Shown: in pieces, positions 11,706 through 23,800 of the stretch
Position numbering within the stretch: position 1 is the first letter of the stretch
Layout: the number at the start of each line of letters is the position of its first letter
Origin: Glossina fuscipes
Lineage: Eukaryota; Arthropoda; Insecta; Diptera; Glossinidae
Reading direction: 5' to 3'
DNA length: 64,000 nucleotides
Assembly: GCF_014805625.2 (NCBI RefSeq)
Contig: NW_023998415.1
Location: 28,313,737 to 28,377,736, forward strand
Notes under the pieces: generated by a model
Told to the model about the DNA's origin: nothing
The model's database searches: none
Seen by the model: only the letters and a program-made list of their open reading frames with translations
Made by a program: the position numbers and the translations under genes

Positions 11706-13088
11706 TTATAAATACAAAAAAATTTGTATCAACAATGTATCATGTTTCAGGTAAGGACTCTCCAGCAGAGCAGTATTTGGTATTAAAAATCCAGCTTCTA
11801 AATTGCTATATTCTTGCGAAACAAGATCTTTGGATCCTTGATGATTCTGAAAATTATTCATCATCATTATTATTATTATCTTGTTACATAAGAAAGCGTG
11901 CAGTTGAACACACCTGATCTAATACAGATATTCTATGCTTGAAATTTAAATTATTTTCATTTGCAATCTCTTTAAAAATATTCCCCATATCTAAAGTAAT
12001 GCTGCTTGTAGATGATAGAGTGGATTTAGGTTCAATTAATTGCAAATATAGAAAATCGCGATGTAAATGATGAAAATGAGCTCGTATACATAATGCTCTT
12101 CCTGAAACGATCGATGCATAAAATTTAAAATTTTTTTATTATTAATATTAAATCGTATAAAAATAATTGATCGATCACACCTGCAACTGTAAATGTTGGA
12201 CTATCCATAATGGCGCTATTTTGGTTCTCTAGACGTTTTGTGAACATTTCAATTTTCCAATGGTAGGTGAACACTCTAAGATCACCGCTGATCTGATCTG
12301 GTAAGCCTGCCTTATTGATTTGTTTTAAGTTATTAAGTAACCGGTCTTTGGCTGTTACGGTCTCCTCACTTGATAATGATTTCAGTTTTGAACTGATACG
12401 ATTGCTAATGTCATTCGATTTTAAATCGCTAACGATCGTTTGAAATTTTTCAGGTTTATAAGTTGTAGTCATTTTTACAAAATTTTTATCAATATTATTG
12501 TTCTGTTGATTTTGATTGAGAACCATTTCCGTACCGCATTTATATCTCAATGAGCGCAATATTCTTTTGATCTCTTCGAGTTCATGGTATAGCTTATTCT
12601 TTAAATCACTGAACGCGTGCTTCATTTCATCTGATCCACACACTCCTTTCAATGTTTTTGTCGTCACAGCCTCCGCGCTGGCTCTTACTTCACCGGCAGT
12701 TACAGTACAAACAGCTTTTTGTATTTCAGCCGCTTGGGAAATGTGCTCGGTATCGTTAAATATAACTAAACGATAAAGAAAATTTTGCTAAAAATTACGA
12801 TAGATTTTATATATATATATACATATATATATATATTTTTTTTTTTTCTTTGAACATGCACACATTGATGCAGATACCGCGTACCATAAACAATAAATGC
12901 TTACTTTGATTTGATTCTGTCACGATGTGTTGCATATTCTCCGACTGTTCTTTATTTTCGGTTTTTATCATTGTAGCTGCAGCTGCATGAGCAATCAGTA
13001 GCATAGATATCCATAAATTTATTGACGGTTTCCTTAAGGTATATTCTTTACGTAAATTTACTTGATTATTATTGTTCGCAATACTCAT
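11706..13088 (-). CDS. Membrane-anchored coiled-coil MATH (TRAF-C) protein
   Basis: Four exons on the minus strand: 12905-13088, 12181-12765, 11914-12101, 11706-11846. Splice phases agree and the sum is 1098 nt, 365 aa. Residues 23-40 (INLWISMLLIAHAAAATM) form one hydrophobic segment after a basic start, so a signal anchor or uncleaved signal peptide. Residues about 60-215 are helical, with likely coiled coil around HELEEIKRILRSLRY. From about 218 to the end is a MATH/TRAF-C fold: VFTYHWKIEMFTKRL, then YLQLIEP, KHRISVLDQNHQ, a SNLEAGFLIP turn, and SPYLKHDTLLIQIFL. No RING or TRAF zinc fingers precede it. The stop lies 59 bp from the Ide stop, so the two 3' UTRs probably overlap. I do not recognise a named orthologue. 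A secreted MATH lectin-like role or a trafficking adaptor are both possible. Confidence 0.8.
12811..12846. repeat. TA array and T tract in MATH-gene intron 1
   Basis: TATATATATA blocks run into a T tract inside the first intron of the minus-strand gene. Confidence 0.85.
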
Positions 13089-13164
13089 CTCGTAAGCGTT
13101 TATCTACTAACTAAATAAGATAAGAGATTTCAACAACAAATTCAAATTTTACATGTCCTTTTAT

Positions 13165-13193
13165 CTGTACCTGTACCTGTACCTGTGCCTGTG
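13165..13193. repeat. (CTGTAC)n hexanucleotide repeat
   Basis: Several CTGTAC units pass into CTGTGC units, a small minisatellite upstream of the MATH gene. Confidence 0.9.
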
Positions 13194-15399
13194 CACGGCC
13201 AAAGTCTCTTCATCACTGAAATTGATATAACGATTAGTTTATTATGGACATTTATATATGCGGTTTGGATGAATGTAGATAGATATTTTTCTGTACATAA
13301 GGAATGTCTCTCTGTATACATATTCATGCCTTTACATGCACACACATATATAAAAATTATTTAATGTTTGTGCTTATAAATAGATAGATAAGTTTGTTTA
13401 GCGATGTTTCATTCATAAATAAGTAGCGTTTATTATAAATTCAGGAAAAAAAAAAAAAAAAAAAAAAAAAATGCATGCTTCAGCTGCGAACACTCGCATC
13501 AAAAATGTGGACTTAACTGTAGGCGTGTGTGCGAACAATCAATCTTTCCATTAATAAGTGATTTACTTACCGTAATAAAACTCAAAGTTTTTGAAAATAG
13601 AAAATTAATATTAAAAATATTATAATCTATCTTTTAAATGCTTAATTAAAAATTGTTTGCAATTTTATTTCCATTTTTTTTATAAATTTTATCTCTTTTT
13701 CTCACAAAAAAAAATTATTTCTCAAACTTTGTCGCTTCTAAATACTTTGTATTTTTATAATCTGATGAAATACGTTTTATTATATAATTAAAAAATTTCT
13801 TCTTCCAATTTCAGTACATAATGTGTATGCCACCTTTCGAATAAATTCTTACTGAAAAACATATTATTATGAAAATTAATTTTTCATTGGATTGCTTACC
13901 AAATATGAGTTTATGTTGAGGTTATAATCAAAGATCATATTAAAGATTGCAACGCAGCTGTGAATCTATTCGTCCATAGAATTGACACCGCAATGTCCCG
14001 GCAATCAGATAATTGTGAAACAATTTCCCAATTACGGTAATCGTAAGAACGTAATAGTTGCTCGATAAATCAATTAAGCTAAGCCAAGCATTTTGACGGC
14101 GCGTCAGGCAATCCAATGCAAATAATAATAATGGATAGCTAAGATAATTATTTTGAAATGTGTTTAGACTAAAGGATTGAAGACACGCAATTATCGCTGG
14201 ATTTTCAAGCAATCTCCAAAGGGTTAAATAAAATAATTTACCTCAAATACGTTCCTAAGATATGTAGGATATGTACAACAAACTACTCAAATATCAGAAA
14301 TATTGTGATGACTGCCCAACAATTGAAGCTTTCCTAAAATAAATACTACTTCATACTTTTCAAATTTTCCGTAATTTAGATTCGTTTGCGGGATTTACCT
14401 AAGAACTTAAATCGAAGATAGCTTCTTATGTTTGAGAATTCCAGTAACAAAAAACACAGCGTGATTTTGACGGATAGAATGCAAATCTTCTTTTGGTAAA
14501 GGAGTATATACACGCATATATATATATATATATATATCGGGGAAGAAAATCTCAATTTAATGAGTATATTTTTGAGTTTGCAAATGCGAACCTTAAGATG
14601 GGTAGTATCACGTTTCGTTCATTGACCAGAATAGGACATTATTGTCGGGAAAGGCCGACCATTAGATACTCTACGCCACTTCGCCTTCTATCATTACTCG
14701 CTCATATTGGTAATAATGTAACAAAAATTACGCATTATTTTCATACAAAAGCCGCACTTTTCATGAAAGTTCGCATATTGGACGCAATCTAAATTTTTCA
14801 AACTTAATCAATCCCTCCTACTCTGCTTCTTAAAGATTTTATTAGTTTCCAGTTTCCATCATAAAAAACTAGAAATTATACTTTCTCTCCATGTAAGTGC
14901 TTGCATGATAACCTCTGTATATGTTCGGGTCTAAAAAAGTAGATCTATTTGATTCAAATTTTTGTACTGTTAATTTTTTTTTTTTTTTTTTTTTTTGCTA
15001 AATCGCTGCTGCGGATCAATTTTCATCATAGAACATTAGAAATTAAATCATTTTCTGCTCAGCTTACTATTCATGCGAAATCTTAAATGGAGTGGGGTCC
15101 CAGAAATAGGCAATTCATTGTTATGTCAAATGACTATAATGACTAAAATTTGCATCATAAAATATTAGCAATTAGTCATCTCAGTCAATTTACTATTACG
15201 AATCAATTTTTGAGATGAAATATTGAAAATTAGACCTTTTTACCATGTAAAGATTTCGTTTTCGTAGGAACAGCTGTATGAGGCGAGATTCAAAAAATTT
15301 ATACCAATTTTTTCATATCAATGTAGAATATCGAAATACTATTGCTGAGCGAGTTTTGTGAAATGGAAAATTTTGGAAAATTGCAATTTTTTTCCATAT

Positions 15400-15745
15400 A
15401 GCAACTTACCAAAATAAGGCGTTATATGGGGAGTGGATGAAAAAGTGGATCGATCCAAACCAAACCAAATTCAACAGATTTCGTTCTTCGGTGAAAGCAC
15501 GTAATTATGAAAAATTTCATCAAAATATCTCAGATATTGCGACTTGTAGGTTAAACACAAAATTAGATGGACAGACAGACAGACAAACAGGCAGAGAATC
15601 TTAAATTAATTCAGAAAATGGTTCTGAATCGATTGGCGTAATGCAACGTGAATCTATCTCAAGTAGTGCTGGATGTTGCACACATTCGCCGAAACTTAAT
15701 ATACCCTTGCATAACAAGTGCTGTAGGGCATAAAAAGCTTCAAAT
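15400..15745 (-). repeat. Dispersed repeat family, copy 2
   Basis: Read on the minus strand it aligns block by block with the copy at 40855-41320. It starts with the palindromic end (CCCTACAGCACTTGTTATGCAAGGGTATATT) and then has TTTCGGCGAATGTGT, CTACTTGAGATAGATTC and GAATCGATT. Next come a GTCTGTCTGTC tract, TAACCTACAAGTCGCAAT and CCATATAACGCCTTATTTTG. It is the most complete minus-strand copy. Confidence 0.8.
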
Positions 15746-15995
15746 CAAATACATACTCTTTTCTTGTTGATTCTATAATGCCTTTAACCGTTTCCCGGGT
15801 AACTTTTAATTTCCTTTGCCATAGACAAGTAAAACCAATATAATCGGCGAGATAGAGGTCATAGGATGCTTTGCACTACTTCGCCTAATACGACTGTTGA
15901 TTTATTTTCTTAGCAAATTATACCTTATCTCCATGTTATCCTCAATTTAATTTATTTACATTTCCATTTTATTTCTAATTGCATATTTAAAGTAC

Positions 15996-16030
15996 GTAAT
16001 GTAATGTAATGTAATGTAATGTAATGTAAT
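15996..16030. repeat. (TAATG)n pentanucleotide array
   Basis: Seven near-perfect TAATG units. Confidence 0.95.
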
Positions 16031-16164
16031 TCTATTTATAGCATTTTATATACGTACACATATATACGAAATTTTTATAGCAGGAAAAAATTTGCCAAAT
16101 ATCTATTTGAGTTTTAATTGAAACGAATCCTTTATTACTTAACTACTGAACAACATTGAAGACA

Positions 16165-16500
16165 ATGACAGCCAACCAGAAGTCCGATTATCTAGCCAAC
16201 AGCAGAGCCCGCACGGCCTTAATCCAGGTCCAGGATCTTTTTGCAGCGTTGCGCTCAGCCATATTAATAGGCTAAGAGCGCAACGGTCGCAGAAACAGTC
16301 ATCACAGGGTGACATACTGCTCCTACAAGGGTTTTAATTCCCACAGGTATCACCGATACCGAGTCATGCAAGGGACGAGCGAAACGTCCCATCATATCCT
16401 ATATAAATGCAAGCCCAAAAGCAGACACCAAATGTTTGGCGAACACTTCATAACACGAAACACGGTGTGGTCGCACCGAACCAATATTGATTTTAAAATA
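16165..16500 (+). mobile_element. Non-LTR retrotransposon relic (RNase H / C-terminal finger)
   Basis: Plus-strand frames give KSDYLANSRARTALI, which resembles the end of a LINE RNase H domain (NEKADYLAxxGAxTA). After a frameshift come RVMQGTSETSHHILYKCKPKSR, which matches the E-T-x-x-H-I-L-x-x-C finger that ends many LOA/I/R1-like ORF2 proteins. The coding sequence is broken and no ends are seen, so clade is open. Confidence 0.55.
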
Positions 16501-16959
16501 TGTTTTTTTCATTTTTAAAGCTTAGGCGGGATATCCCTATAAAAGAGTTTAGGATAGGACGAATTAATGGCCTTCAAATCTCATCTTGCCATCAAGCTTA
16601 GGAATGCTGACATATTTGGCTTTTGATTACCACTGGATAATATTATTATTTATTATTGTATTGGTCTCGGGAATATAGTAATCCTTGCTTGTATCCATGT
16701 AGAAGAAGCTTTATAGGAGCAGTCTTCTTATTATTCTTCACTCATTTCCGTCATAATGCATTAAATTTTATATCTTATTAACATTAAAAGGGTTATTTGT
16801 TATGAGAATCTTTATATGTGTGGGTGGGACATTACTTTTCATGGGAGTCTTTATGTGGAGAATTGCCGAAAAAGTTGGCCTGCATGACCCAAATTTCACT
16901 CGGTTTATCTTCTACTGTATATTTGAAGATAAGACCGTGTTTCCATATGAAGGCTTCAT

Positions 16960-17262
16960 AATTCTTTTAAAAGAAGTCGTTATATGGAGAGAGCAAAAAT
17001 GGTCTGATGCAAGCCATTTTCGTTAGGTTGTTGACTCAAAACTCATTAATGGATTAAATTTCAATAAAATATCTCAAAACTCAAACAAGGCACACAAACG
17101 AACCGACAAACTTGAATCGATTCAGAAAGTGATTCTCGCTAGAAATTGATTCCGAATCGATGGTTATGATAAAAGCTGCGTCTACTTTACATCATTTTGG
17201 GCGTTACATACATTTGCGCGAATTTAATACATCCTTGGATCACAAGTGGCGTAAGACGTAAA
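16960..17262 (-). repeat. Dispersed repeat family, copy 3
   Basis: The minus strand shows the palindromic end (CGCCACTTGTGATCCAAGGATG), TTCGCGCAAATGTATGTAACGCCC, GAATCGATTC twice, and the ATTTTATTGAAATTTAATCC block. It is more diverged than copy 2. Confidence 0.7.
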
Positions 17263-17488
17263 GATCTTTCCGATCATTAAAGCGCTGCCTATCCTTAGCC
17301 ATGGCAACTGTTCAACTTGTTCACTTATTTTTACAACAAAAATTGTATATGTTTTATTTTTATAGCCACCATCTTCGATGTTCACGATTCCAGTTCAGGA
17401 TATCATCATGAAAGCGTAAACTTATACAATGCTATACTAATAACTATTCTTACAAATTATCCTTTGTTCAGATATGAAAAATGCGTTA

Positions 17489-20092
17489 TTAGCCAAATGA
17501 GTAGAACGATAGACGAAATGCCAACTCCACCATATTTTGCGGAATTTCAGGACGATGACATATATATATTTCGGTTTGAGAAGACTGGAAGAACCGGCCG
17601 ACCACGACAAAACGGGCTTTCATCAAGTCATTGTTAGGAGTGAATTTATCTTGCACCTGTACAGTCATTCCGCATTCTCTTATTAAAGTAATATCTTGAC
17701 TATGCACTTTATTCGCGTCGCGCCGCAAGCATTTCGTCTTTTGTAAGATATTGTGTATAAAGTGAAAAGCTTGTCGCATTTCTTGCACATAAGGAAAACT
17801 GTCGGCAGATGATTTTAATGGACAGAATACAGTGCTATTTGAATGATCGATATATAGATAATAATATATTGAATTTTTCCATCCGGCCGATACTTTAGTA
17901 GGCACAACATTACTTATCTCTTTCCAAAGTGATTCAGTAACTTGTGATTGAGTGTCCGATTCAAAGCCAGTATAATGTAATGGGTTACGATCAGAGAAGT
18001 TTTCCCAATCCGAACCGCTGTCAGACTCATCACCGACCGGATTCGAAATCAAACGCTTTTTACTCAACTCTTCTTCACTGAGCGTTAAGCTGTGCACAGA
18101 CGATCCGCCCAATGATGAGCAAAGTAATGTATCTTCATCGTAGGAAATAATTCGCTGTCCTTGAGCACTTGTGTTTGCGGTCAATTCTTTCGAACTGCAG
18201 CTGGGTGATGCAAGTTTGTGCTTAAGGTACATGTCAAATTTTTTTGTTGCGCATGTTTCTAATGATTCATGACCTTCGGTTGACAAGAGACTTTCTAATA
18301 TTTCGGGACGTTTATTCGATACGGACCAAAACATGGCCAAGGACTCAATACCGCTGCGTATCAAATGATCCAATGTCTCTTGAATTTCCTCAATATAAAA
18401 TAGAGATGGCGAAATTTTACAACCATTCTCTACATCAGGTGCTTCAAACATTTTCAAAATAACAGCCAAAATTAGATGATTGCGACCGCATAGAGTTAAA
18501 AAATAACGCCCTGTCAAATTATTAAGCTCAATCTCTTCCCAAATATAAAGTTCTTTCACATTATTTCTGGTCACAAAATCAAAAATTCCACGACATCGAA
18601 GTGTAACCTCAGTGTGTAGACGCATCTCTAAGGGCATTTGCGAGATCAATATAAAATGATTGAAATACAGTACGCTGCCGTAAATGAAGAATTCCCTATG
18701 CGTATGTAACGGCTCGTCATTCCAATTACGATAGTCCATCGACTCCATTTCGCTGAGCGCATCAAATATTCGTAGTTGGGCCTCTTTCGGTAACGGTAAG
18801 TAACGTGATTCTCTAAGAATTTCCTCAAAAGATGACGAATGCTTTTTATAGCTTAAAAGCAAGCGAACGCGTTGTATATTGCAAAAGTTTACCAAACAAT
18901 TACGAAAATAACTATTTTTAAAGCTATCGAGGCCAATATGAGGCAACGCAAAATGCATATAATTTATGAGCTCATCGGCACGCAAATTGCTCTCCGAAAG
19001 ATTGACAAACGCGCAAGGGAATGAGAAGAGGACAAGAAATCCGTTAATGTTTCGATAGCAAACGTAATATTGACTATTATCGAAAGTCAATTTAGACGCA
19101 GACGGTTTAGTCTTAAGTTCCTCGCTAAGCACCGTGTGCAAGGTAAGAAAACTTCCACGTGCTTTATATAAAAAATTTTTGTTAATATCCTCCGGATAAT
19201 AAAAAAGCGAATTTTTATGCTCATCGTTCTGATAACACTCGGGTGGTAAGATTAATAAGGCGAACATTAATACACTTTCAAATTGTTCCGTTATTAGCGG
19301 CGATAAATTGAGTAATTTTTCAATCATACTGGCAAACATATCAAAATTTATTATTCGTTTTTTCTCGCTCATATTGGTTGTGCCAGAACTCTTGGCTTCA
19401 TGTTGTAAATCTGAGCGCCCCTGAAATGTTAAGCATACCCTTGTTGGCTCAATAAATTGTAATAGGAGAGCGTCAACATTGCTTGTATGTATTTCGATAT
19501 CATTCAGAGATTTGAACCAATCACCTTTTAGTATGGGAACAAGCTTTTCTTGCTGTAACAAAGCGGGCATATCGTGGACGAAACTTTCAACCATCAAACA
19601 TTCGGGCTGATCAGGAAAGGGGGCAACACGATATCCTAAAATTGATTCCACTGCAGTCGATCGACGACCGAACCGATAACGATCCGAAGCGGTTATAACC
19701 AATTCTAGCGTTTTGCAATTTTCATGCCGCTTATCTATGTCAGCGAATTTCAATTCGGATTCGCCAGGCTCCTTACTTTCCTGATTCAGTTTCGAATTTT
19801 GATGAAGTGGCCTGCGAGCGTGCTTCTTCGAAAAACGCAATGAACAATTTTTGCTAATATCGCCGAACTTATCTGCGCTAATCGAGCATTTATTTAAATC
19901 GAACGGAACGTATTCGGCATAAAATAAAAGTCCATCTTCATTTACGTATTCCTCCCAGTTGGCAGTTTCACTGCCATCACCGTACGACTCTGTACACGAT
20001 TCCGTATTCGATGAGTAACTATCTGAACCGCAATCATTTGATTCCATCACGGATTTTGCTTCCTCCAATAAAAGCGTATGCGATCTACGCAT
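17489..20092 (-). CDS. in: Inturned, planar cell polarity effector
   Basis: Single uninterrupted frame of 867 aa, about the length of the fly protein (near 870 from memory). Inturned forms the CPLANE complex with Fuzzy and Fritz; it restricts prehair initiation in wing cells and, in vertebrates, supports ciliogenesis. With Fuzzy it has been described as a longin-type GEF for Rab23. Residues about 1-125 are acidic/serine-rich. About 130-225 is a PDZ-like domain (FGRRSTAVESILGYRV..., ILKGDWFKSLNDIEI). The rest contains longin-like segments such as INGFLVLFSFPCAFVNLSES and EFFIYGSVLYFNHFILIS. A serine-rich loop near 660-720 precedes the C-terminal domain. It lies head to head with the Toll-9-like gene, whose start is 778 bp away. 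Identification rests on remembered family similarity; no database search was run. Confidence 0.9.
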   Translation of the reverse strand: MRRSHTLLLEEAKSVMESNDCGSDSYSSNTESCTESYGDGSETANWEEYVNEDGLLFYAEYVPFDLNKCSISADKFGDISKNCSLRFSKKHARRPLHQNSKLNQESKEPGESELKFADIDKRHENCKTLELVITASDRYRFGRRSTAVESILGYRVAPFPDQPECLMVESFVHDMPALLQQEKLVPILKGDWFKSLNDIEIHTSNVDALLLQFIEPTRVCLTFQGRSDLQHEAKSSGTTNMSEKKRIINFDMFASMIEKLLNLSPLITEQFESVLMFALLILPPECYQNDEHKNSLFYYPEDINKNFLYKARGSFLTLHTVLSEELKTKPSASKLTFDNSQYYVCYRNINGFLVLFSFPCAFVNLSESNLRADELINYMHFALPHIGLDSFKNSYFRNCLVNFCNIQRVRLLLSYKKHSSSFEEILRESRYLPLPKEAQLRIFDALSEMESMDYRNWNDEPLHTHREFFIYGSVLYFNHFILISQMPLEMRLHTEVTLRCRGIFDFVTRNNVKELYIWEEIELNNLTGRYFLTLCGRNHLILAVILKMFEAPDVENGCKISPSLFYIEEIQETLDHLIRSGIESLAMFWSVSNKRPEILESLLSTEGHESLETCATKKFDMYLKHKLASPSCSSKELTANTSAQGQRIISYDEDTLLCSSLGGSSVHSLTLSEEELSKKRLISNPVGDESDSGSDWENFSDRNPLHYTGFESDTQSQVTESLWKEISNVVPTKVSAGWKNSIYYYLYIDHSNSTVFCPLKSSADSFPYVQEMRQAFHFIHNILQKTKCLRRDANKVHSQDITLIRECGMTVQVQDKFTPNNDLMKARFVVVGRFFQSSQTEIYICHRPEIPQNMVELAFRLSFYSFG

Positions 20093-20199
20093 AGTGCACT
20101 GATATAAATGTGTATGCGTAAGTAAATTAGATAAGTAAAACTTTTCAATAATTTATAAAGTCTTTACTTTAAGTATTGCAACATAACAACTTGTTGTTG

Positions 20200-20276
<77 letters not shown>

Positions 20277-20870
20277 TTGACGAGCAGAATTCTCAGCAGA
20301 ATATTCACACAGCGCATGTGTGCATACGTTCGCAATTAAGAGGAGCTGCCAGAGTTGCGAACTAAAACATGCCCTCATCAAATTTGCGCCATTACAATTA
20401 TTTGACTTTGGCAATTATTACCTCAAATAAATAATAAATTCGATACAATATTTAACGAGCGGTTACAACGATTTCGAAATATTCTTCATTCTATTACGGA
20501 TTAGTTAATAGAGCGCAAGCGATGATGAGACTTTGTTTTATTGATAAACAGTCTTAAATAAATATGAGCGCACTACCACTCTAATGATAAGAGAAAAATT
20601 GCAAAAAAAAAAAAGAAAAAAAAAAAAAAAGGAATTCATTCGTAATACAGACATAAAATTTTATGATTAATTGCGAGTCAAAATTGATTACATTATCAAT
20701 TGTTAGGTAGCAGGCAATTAAAGTGGACTAAAATTGCATTCGCGATATTAATTTTATATTTTGTATAGAATTTCAAATTGAATTAGTGTTGAAAATATAA
20801 TTTAATTAAAATTAAAATAGTCATTGTATGCAATATAAGCAGTGACGACTGGGCCCCGCACATAAATAAA
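20093..20870. promoter_or_regulatory. Divergent intergenic region, inturned / Toll-9-like
   Basis: A 778-bp spacer between two divergent genes must hold both 5' UTRs and promoters. It carries a 26-nt T tract (20200-20225), a (TA)n array (20238-20275) and an A-rich run (20604-20632). No TATA box or other element can be assigned with confidence. Confidence 0.5.
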
Positions 20871-23800
20871 ATGTATATACCTGAGAAGATCTTTACCATA
20901 ATATTGGTAGGGAATTTTTTAATCGATTCTTCTTACATGATCGCTAATGGCGTTCATTCTAAAAATATTTTCGACAAACATTTGCATGGCAATTATTTCA
21001 AAGCTAAGGATAGAAACAACAATCAACACTTTGTTGCAAACAAGTTAAAAAATTCAACTTCTCTGCTGTATGGCGAAAGCATGAATGAACCGAACTTGTC
21101 GACTAACGGAAAACTCGAAGCAAAAATAATTACTTCGAATTTTGATGCGAACAGTGACGGTCGGCGAAGCCTTGTGAACGCTACCGAACAATTTAAAGAT
21201 AAAAGCGATTATATTTGCTTATTAGAACATATAAAATCTGCGCAACTATGGTGGACTTACACGAACGGAACGCTTCGGATAGCCGAATCTAACTCCTCAA
21301 GTAAATAAAATATGAAATATTTTTTGATAAAAATTTGCAGCAAAAACTTTCCGTAGTAACATCTCCAGCATTTTTATAGTTGATATATCGCATCTAAATT
21401 TACAAACCGATGTTAGACTTTATGCGATGCTTCAAAATAAATTGACAATCATTGGCCAAAAGAAAGAAATAGCGATATTCAGTGGAGCCTATAATAAACT
21501 TACGAGCGTACCATATAAAACATTGCAAAGTATTTCGAAGCATTTACTGTACTTGACATTAAGCGGTAATAACTTCCCATTATCTTCATCGAATCCTCGA
21601 AAAAACGGTAAGAAATATAACTCAAACTTCATGAACTAATTATATGATATTTTTAGATGAAAAATGCCCTGACACGCAGAACGTGTAAATTAATTAACGT
21701 AGTGCACTGCCGAATGAATAGCAAAGTAGATAAAAGAAAGTCGTCTATCAAGTCCGTGTTCGCAGATTTAAAACGCAATGCCGTTTGATCGATACTTGGC
21801 TACACTTCTTGTCGAACTATATATCTATTTTTCTCTTTCACGACATCATTCTGGCCATAAAGATGTTACATGACATCCTCCGCGCGTTAGAATACTTTAT
21901 TAGATCATAACGCCCTCTTTTGTGTTATTAAAAAAGCTAAGACTTGGAATAAAAATTTTCCAAGCATTGGTGACTTTTCCTCTTGCAATTTCAATGAACT
22001 GGACGCACGTGTGCGCTAGGTTCAAAAGTAAATGCAACACTTTCCCACATATGTCATTTAACGACTCCGCAGACACTTCTCAAGGGATGACAAATTTTCA
22101 TTTCATCCTAACCTATTGCTTTATTAATTGATGGGCTTTTAATTCAAATAGATTATGAGCATTATGAGCATCGTCATAAAGTTTTCTGGCAGACAACGAC
22201 AATCATTTTCCGAATCGATTTAAGCTCATCTATCCGTCGTTGTCTTAATGGTTTGATGCATCGACTTGTTTTGTCCCAATGACGAGCGGTGTTGCAAATC
22301 GTTCGAGTTGAACCGCTTTTTTGAGGATTCCCCATGTAACTTCTTTCATGTAACATCTTATTATGAAAAATCCGTTTTATTTGTGACTGTAGTAAGCGAG
22401 AAACGAGTTAGGGTATTCAATTTTGGATCGTGACCCACTACAGTGGTTTTACTTTTTGCTTGTTGGCAAATTTGACTAGACACTTACTAAAAACATTACG
22501 GGGTCGATCATAATCGAAGTAAAATTTTGGCTTTTTATGTTCTACGCCGCTTCCTTGTTAAGTTGTGCACACGTATGTAACACTCAGACAGACTTGAGAT
22601 AGATCCATCTTTTATTATAACGATTGATTCCGAATCCTTTTTTGTATCGATTCAAGCCTGTCTGTGCGTCGGCCTGTTTTGTTTTCCTGCGTTCAATCTG
22701 CACGGTCGCAATTTTTGATATGAAATGTTTTGGGCAAAGGGCGAACACTCTTGAAAATTGTTCGAATCGGACCAGTCTTTACATTGATAACTGTAGTGCA
22801 TAGTGCATAGTACGTCATGGCTCCCCATCTACCATAATATTTTTACGTGCCTTATGTTTAAGACGAGAATAACAATATTCTGTTTATTTATTTAATCTTT
22901 TTTTTTTTTTTTGTTTTCAACTTTAAAAGGTTTAGTGTCATGGGCTGCATTTCCTCCTCTACCCAAACTGATTGAGCTGGATCTTAGCCATTGCGGCATC
23001 GAATATATTTTGCCAAGCGTTTTCGAAAATATGCGAAATTTGCAAAAACTTTTTATGTCGCACAACAATTTCTTCACATTGTCCTTTGATACCTTTGTCA
23101 ACATACAATACTTAGAGTATTTGGATATATCGTTCAATAATTACAAATCGACACGCCCAAATTTAGAAGAAATTCTTCATATCAATTATGGCATCAGTAT
23201 TGAACAATTCACATTTAAATATTTACCGGAATTAAAGTATTTGGATTTATCGCATACAAAGTTGGCTGGGACTAGTCTTGTTGCGTTCACTCATCTCAGT
23301 GGCAAACTGAAATATTTAAGTCTATGTTACACTGATTTGCCCATAATAGGTAATGATTTATTCAAAAGTACCGTTCTTGAGGGTCTCGATCTATCTGGCA
23401 ACACCTATGCCGCAAATAATATTATGGATAACGCATTTGAAGGCGTCTCTGACACTTTACTGTACCTCTACTTTGAAAGATCTAACCTGAAGAATTTGCA
23501 TTGGATCAAGTGCTTGGGTAAACTGTTAATCCTAAGTTTGGCGGGGAATAACATTAATACCATATCATTTGATACATTTAGATCATTACATGACGTGGAG
23601 TTGCTTGATTTAAGTTCGAATCATGTGGGCAATTGGTACAGTCGCGTTTTCAACGAGAACGTAAATTTGAAAGCGTTAATTTTACGCGACAACAATATTA
23701 ACATAGTAACTACGGAAATGCTTAAGGACTTTAATACGCTGGACTATCTAAGCCTTGGCCATAATAATTTCATTTGCGATTGCATGCTTAAGGACATTGT

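Larger units (their letters stand above)
13089..17488. other. Intergenic repeat-rich region
   Basis: No intact gene is visible between the MATH gene and inturned. It contains a hexanucleotide run (13165-13193), poly-A/T tracts (13444-13470 and 14972-14996), a pentanucleotide array (15996-16030), a non-LTR reverse-transcriptase relic (about 16165-16500) and two dispersed-repeat copies (15400-15745 and 16960-17262). An ACTTAC (minus-strand GTAAGT) near 13565 could be a donor of a 5' UTR exon of the MATH gene. Confidence 0.6.

Noticed and set aside
13940..14212. 90-residue hydrophobic frame on the minus strand
   Set aside because: No splice context, no family resemblance and surrounding DNA is repeat-like. 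I could not support it as a gene, though composition is not absurd.
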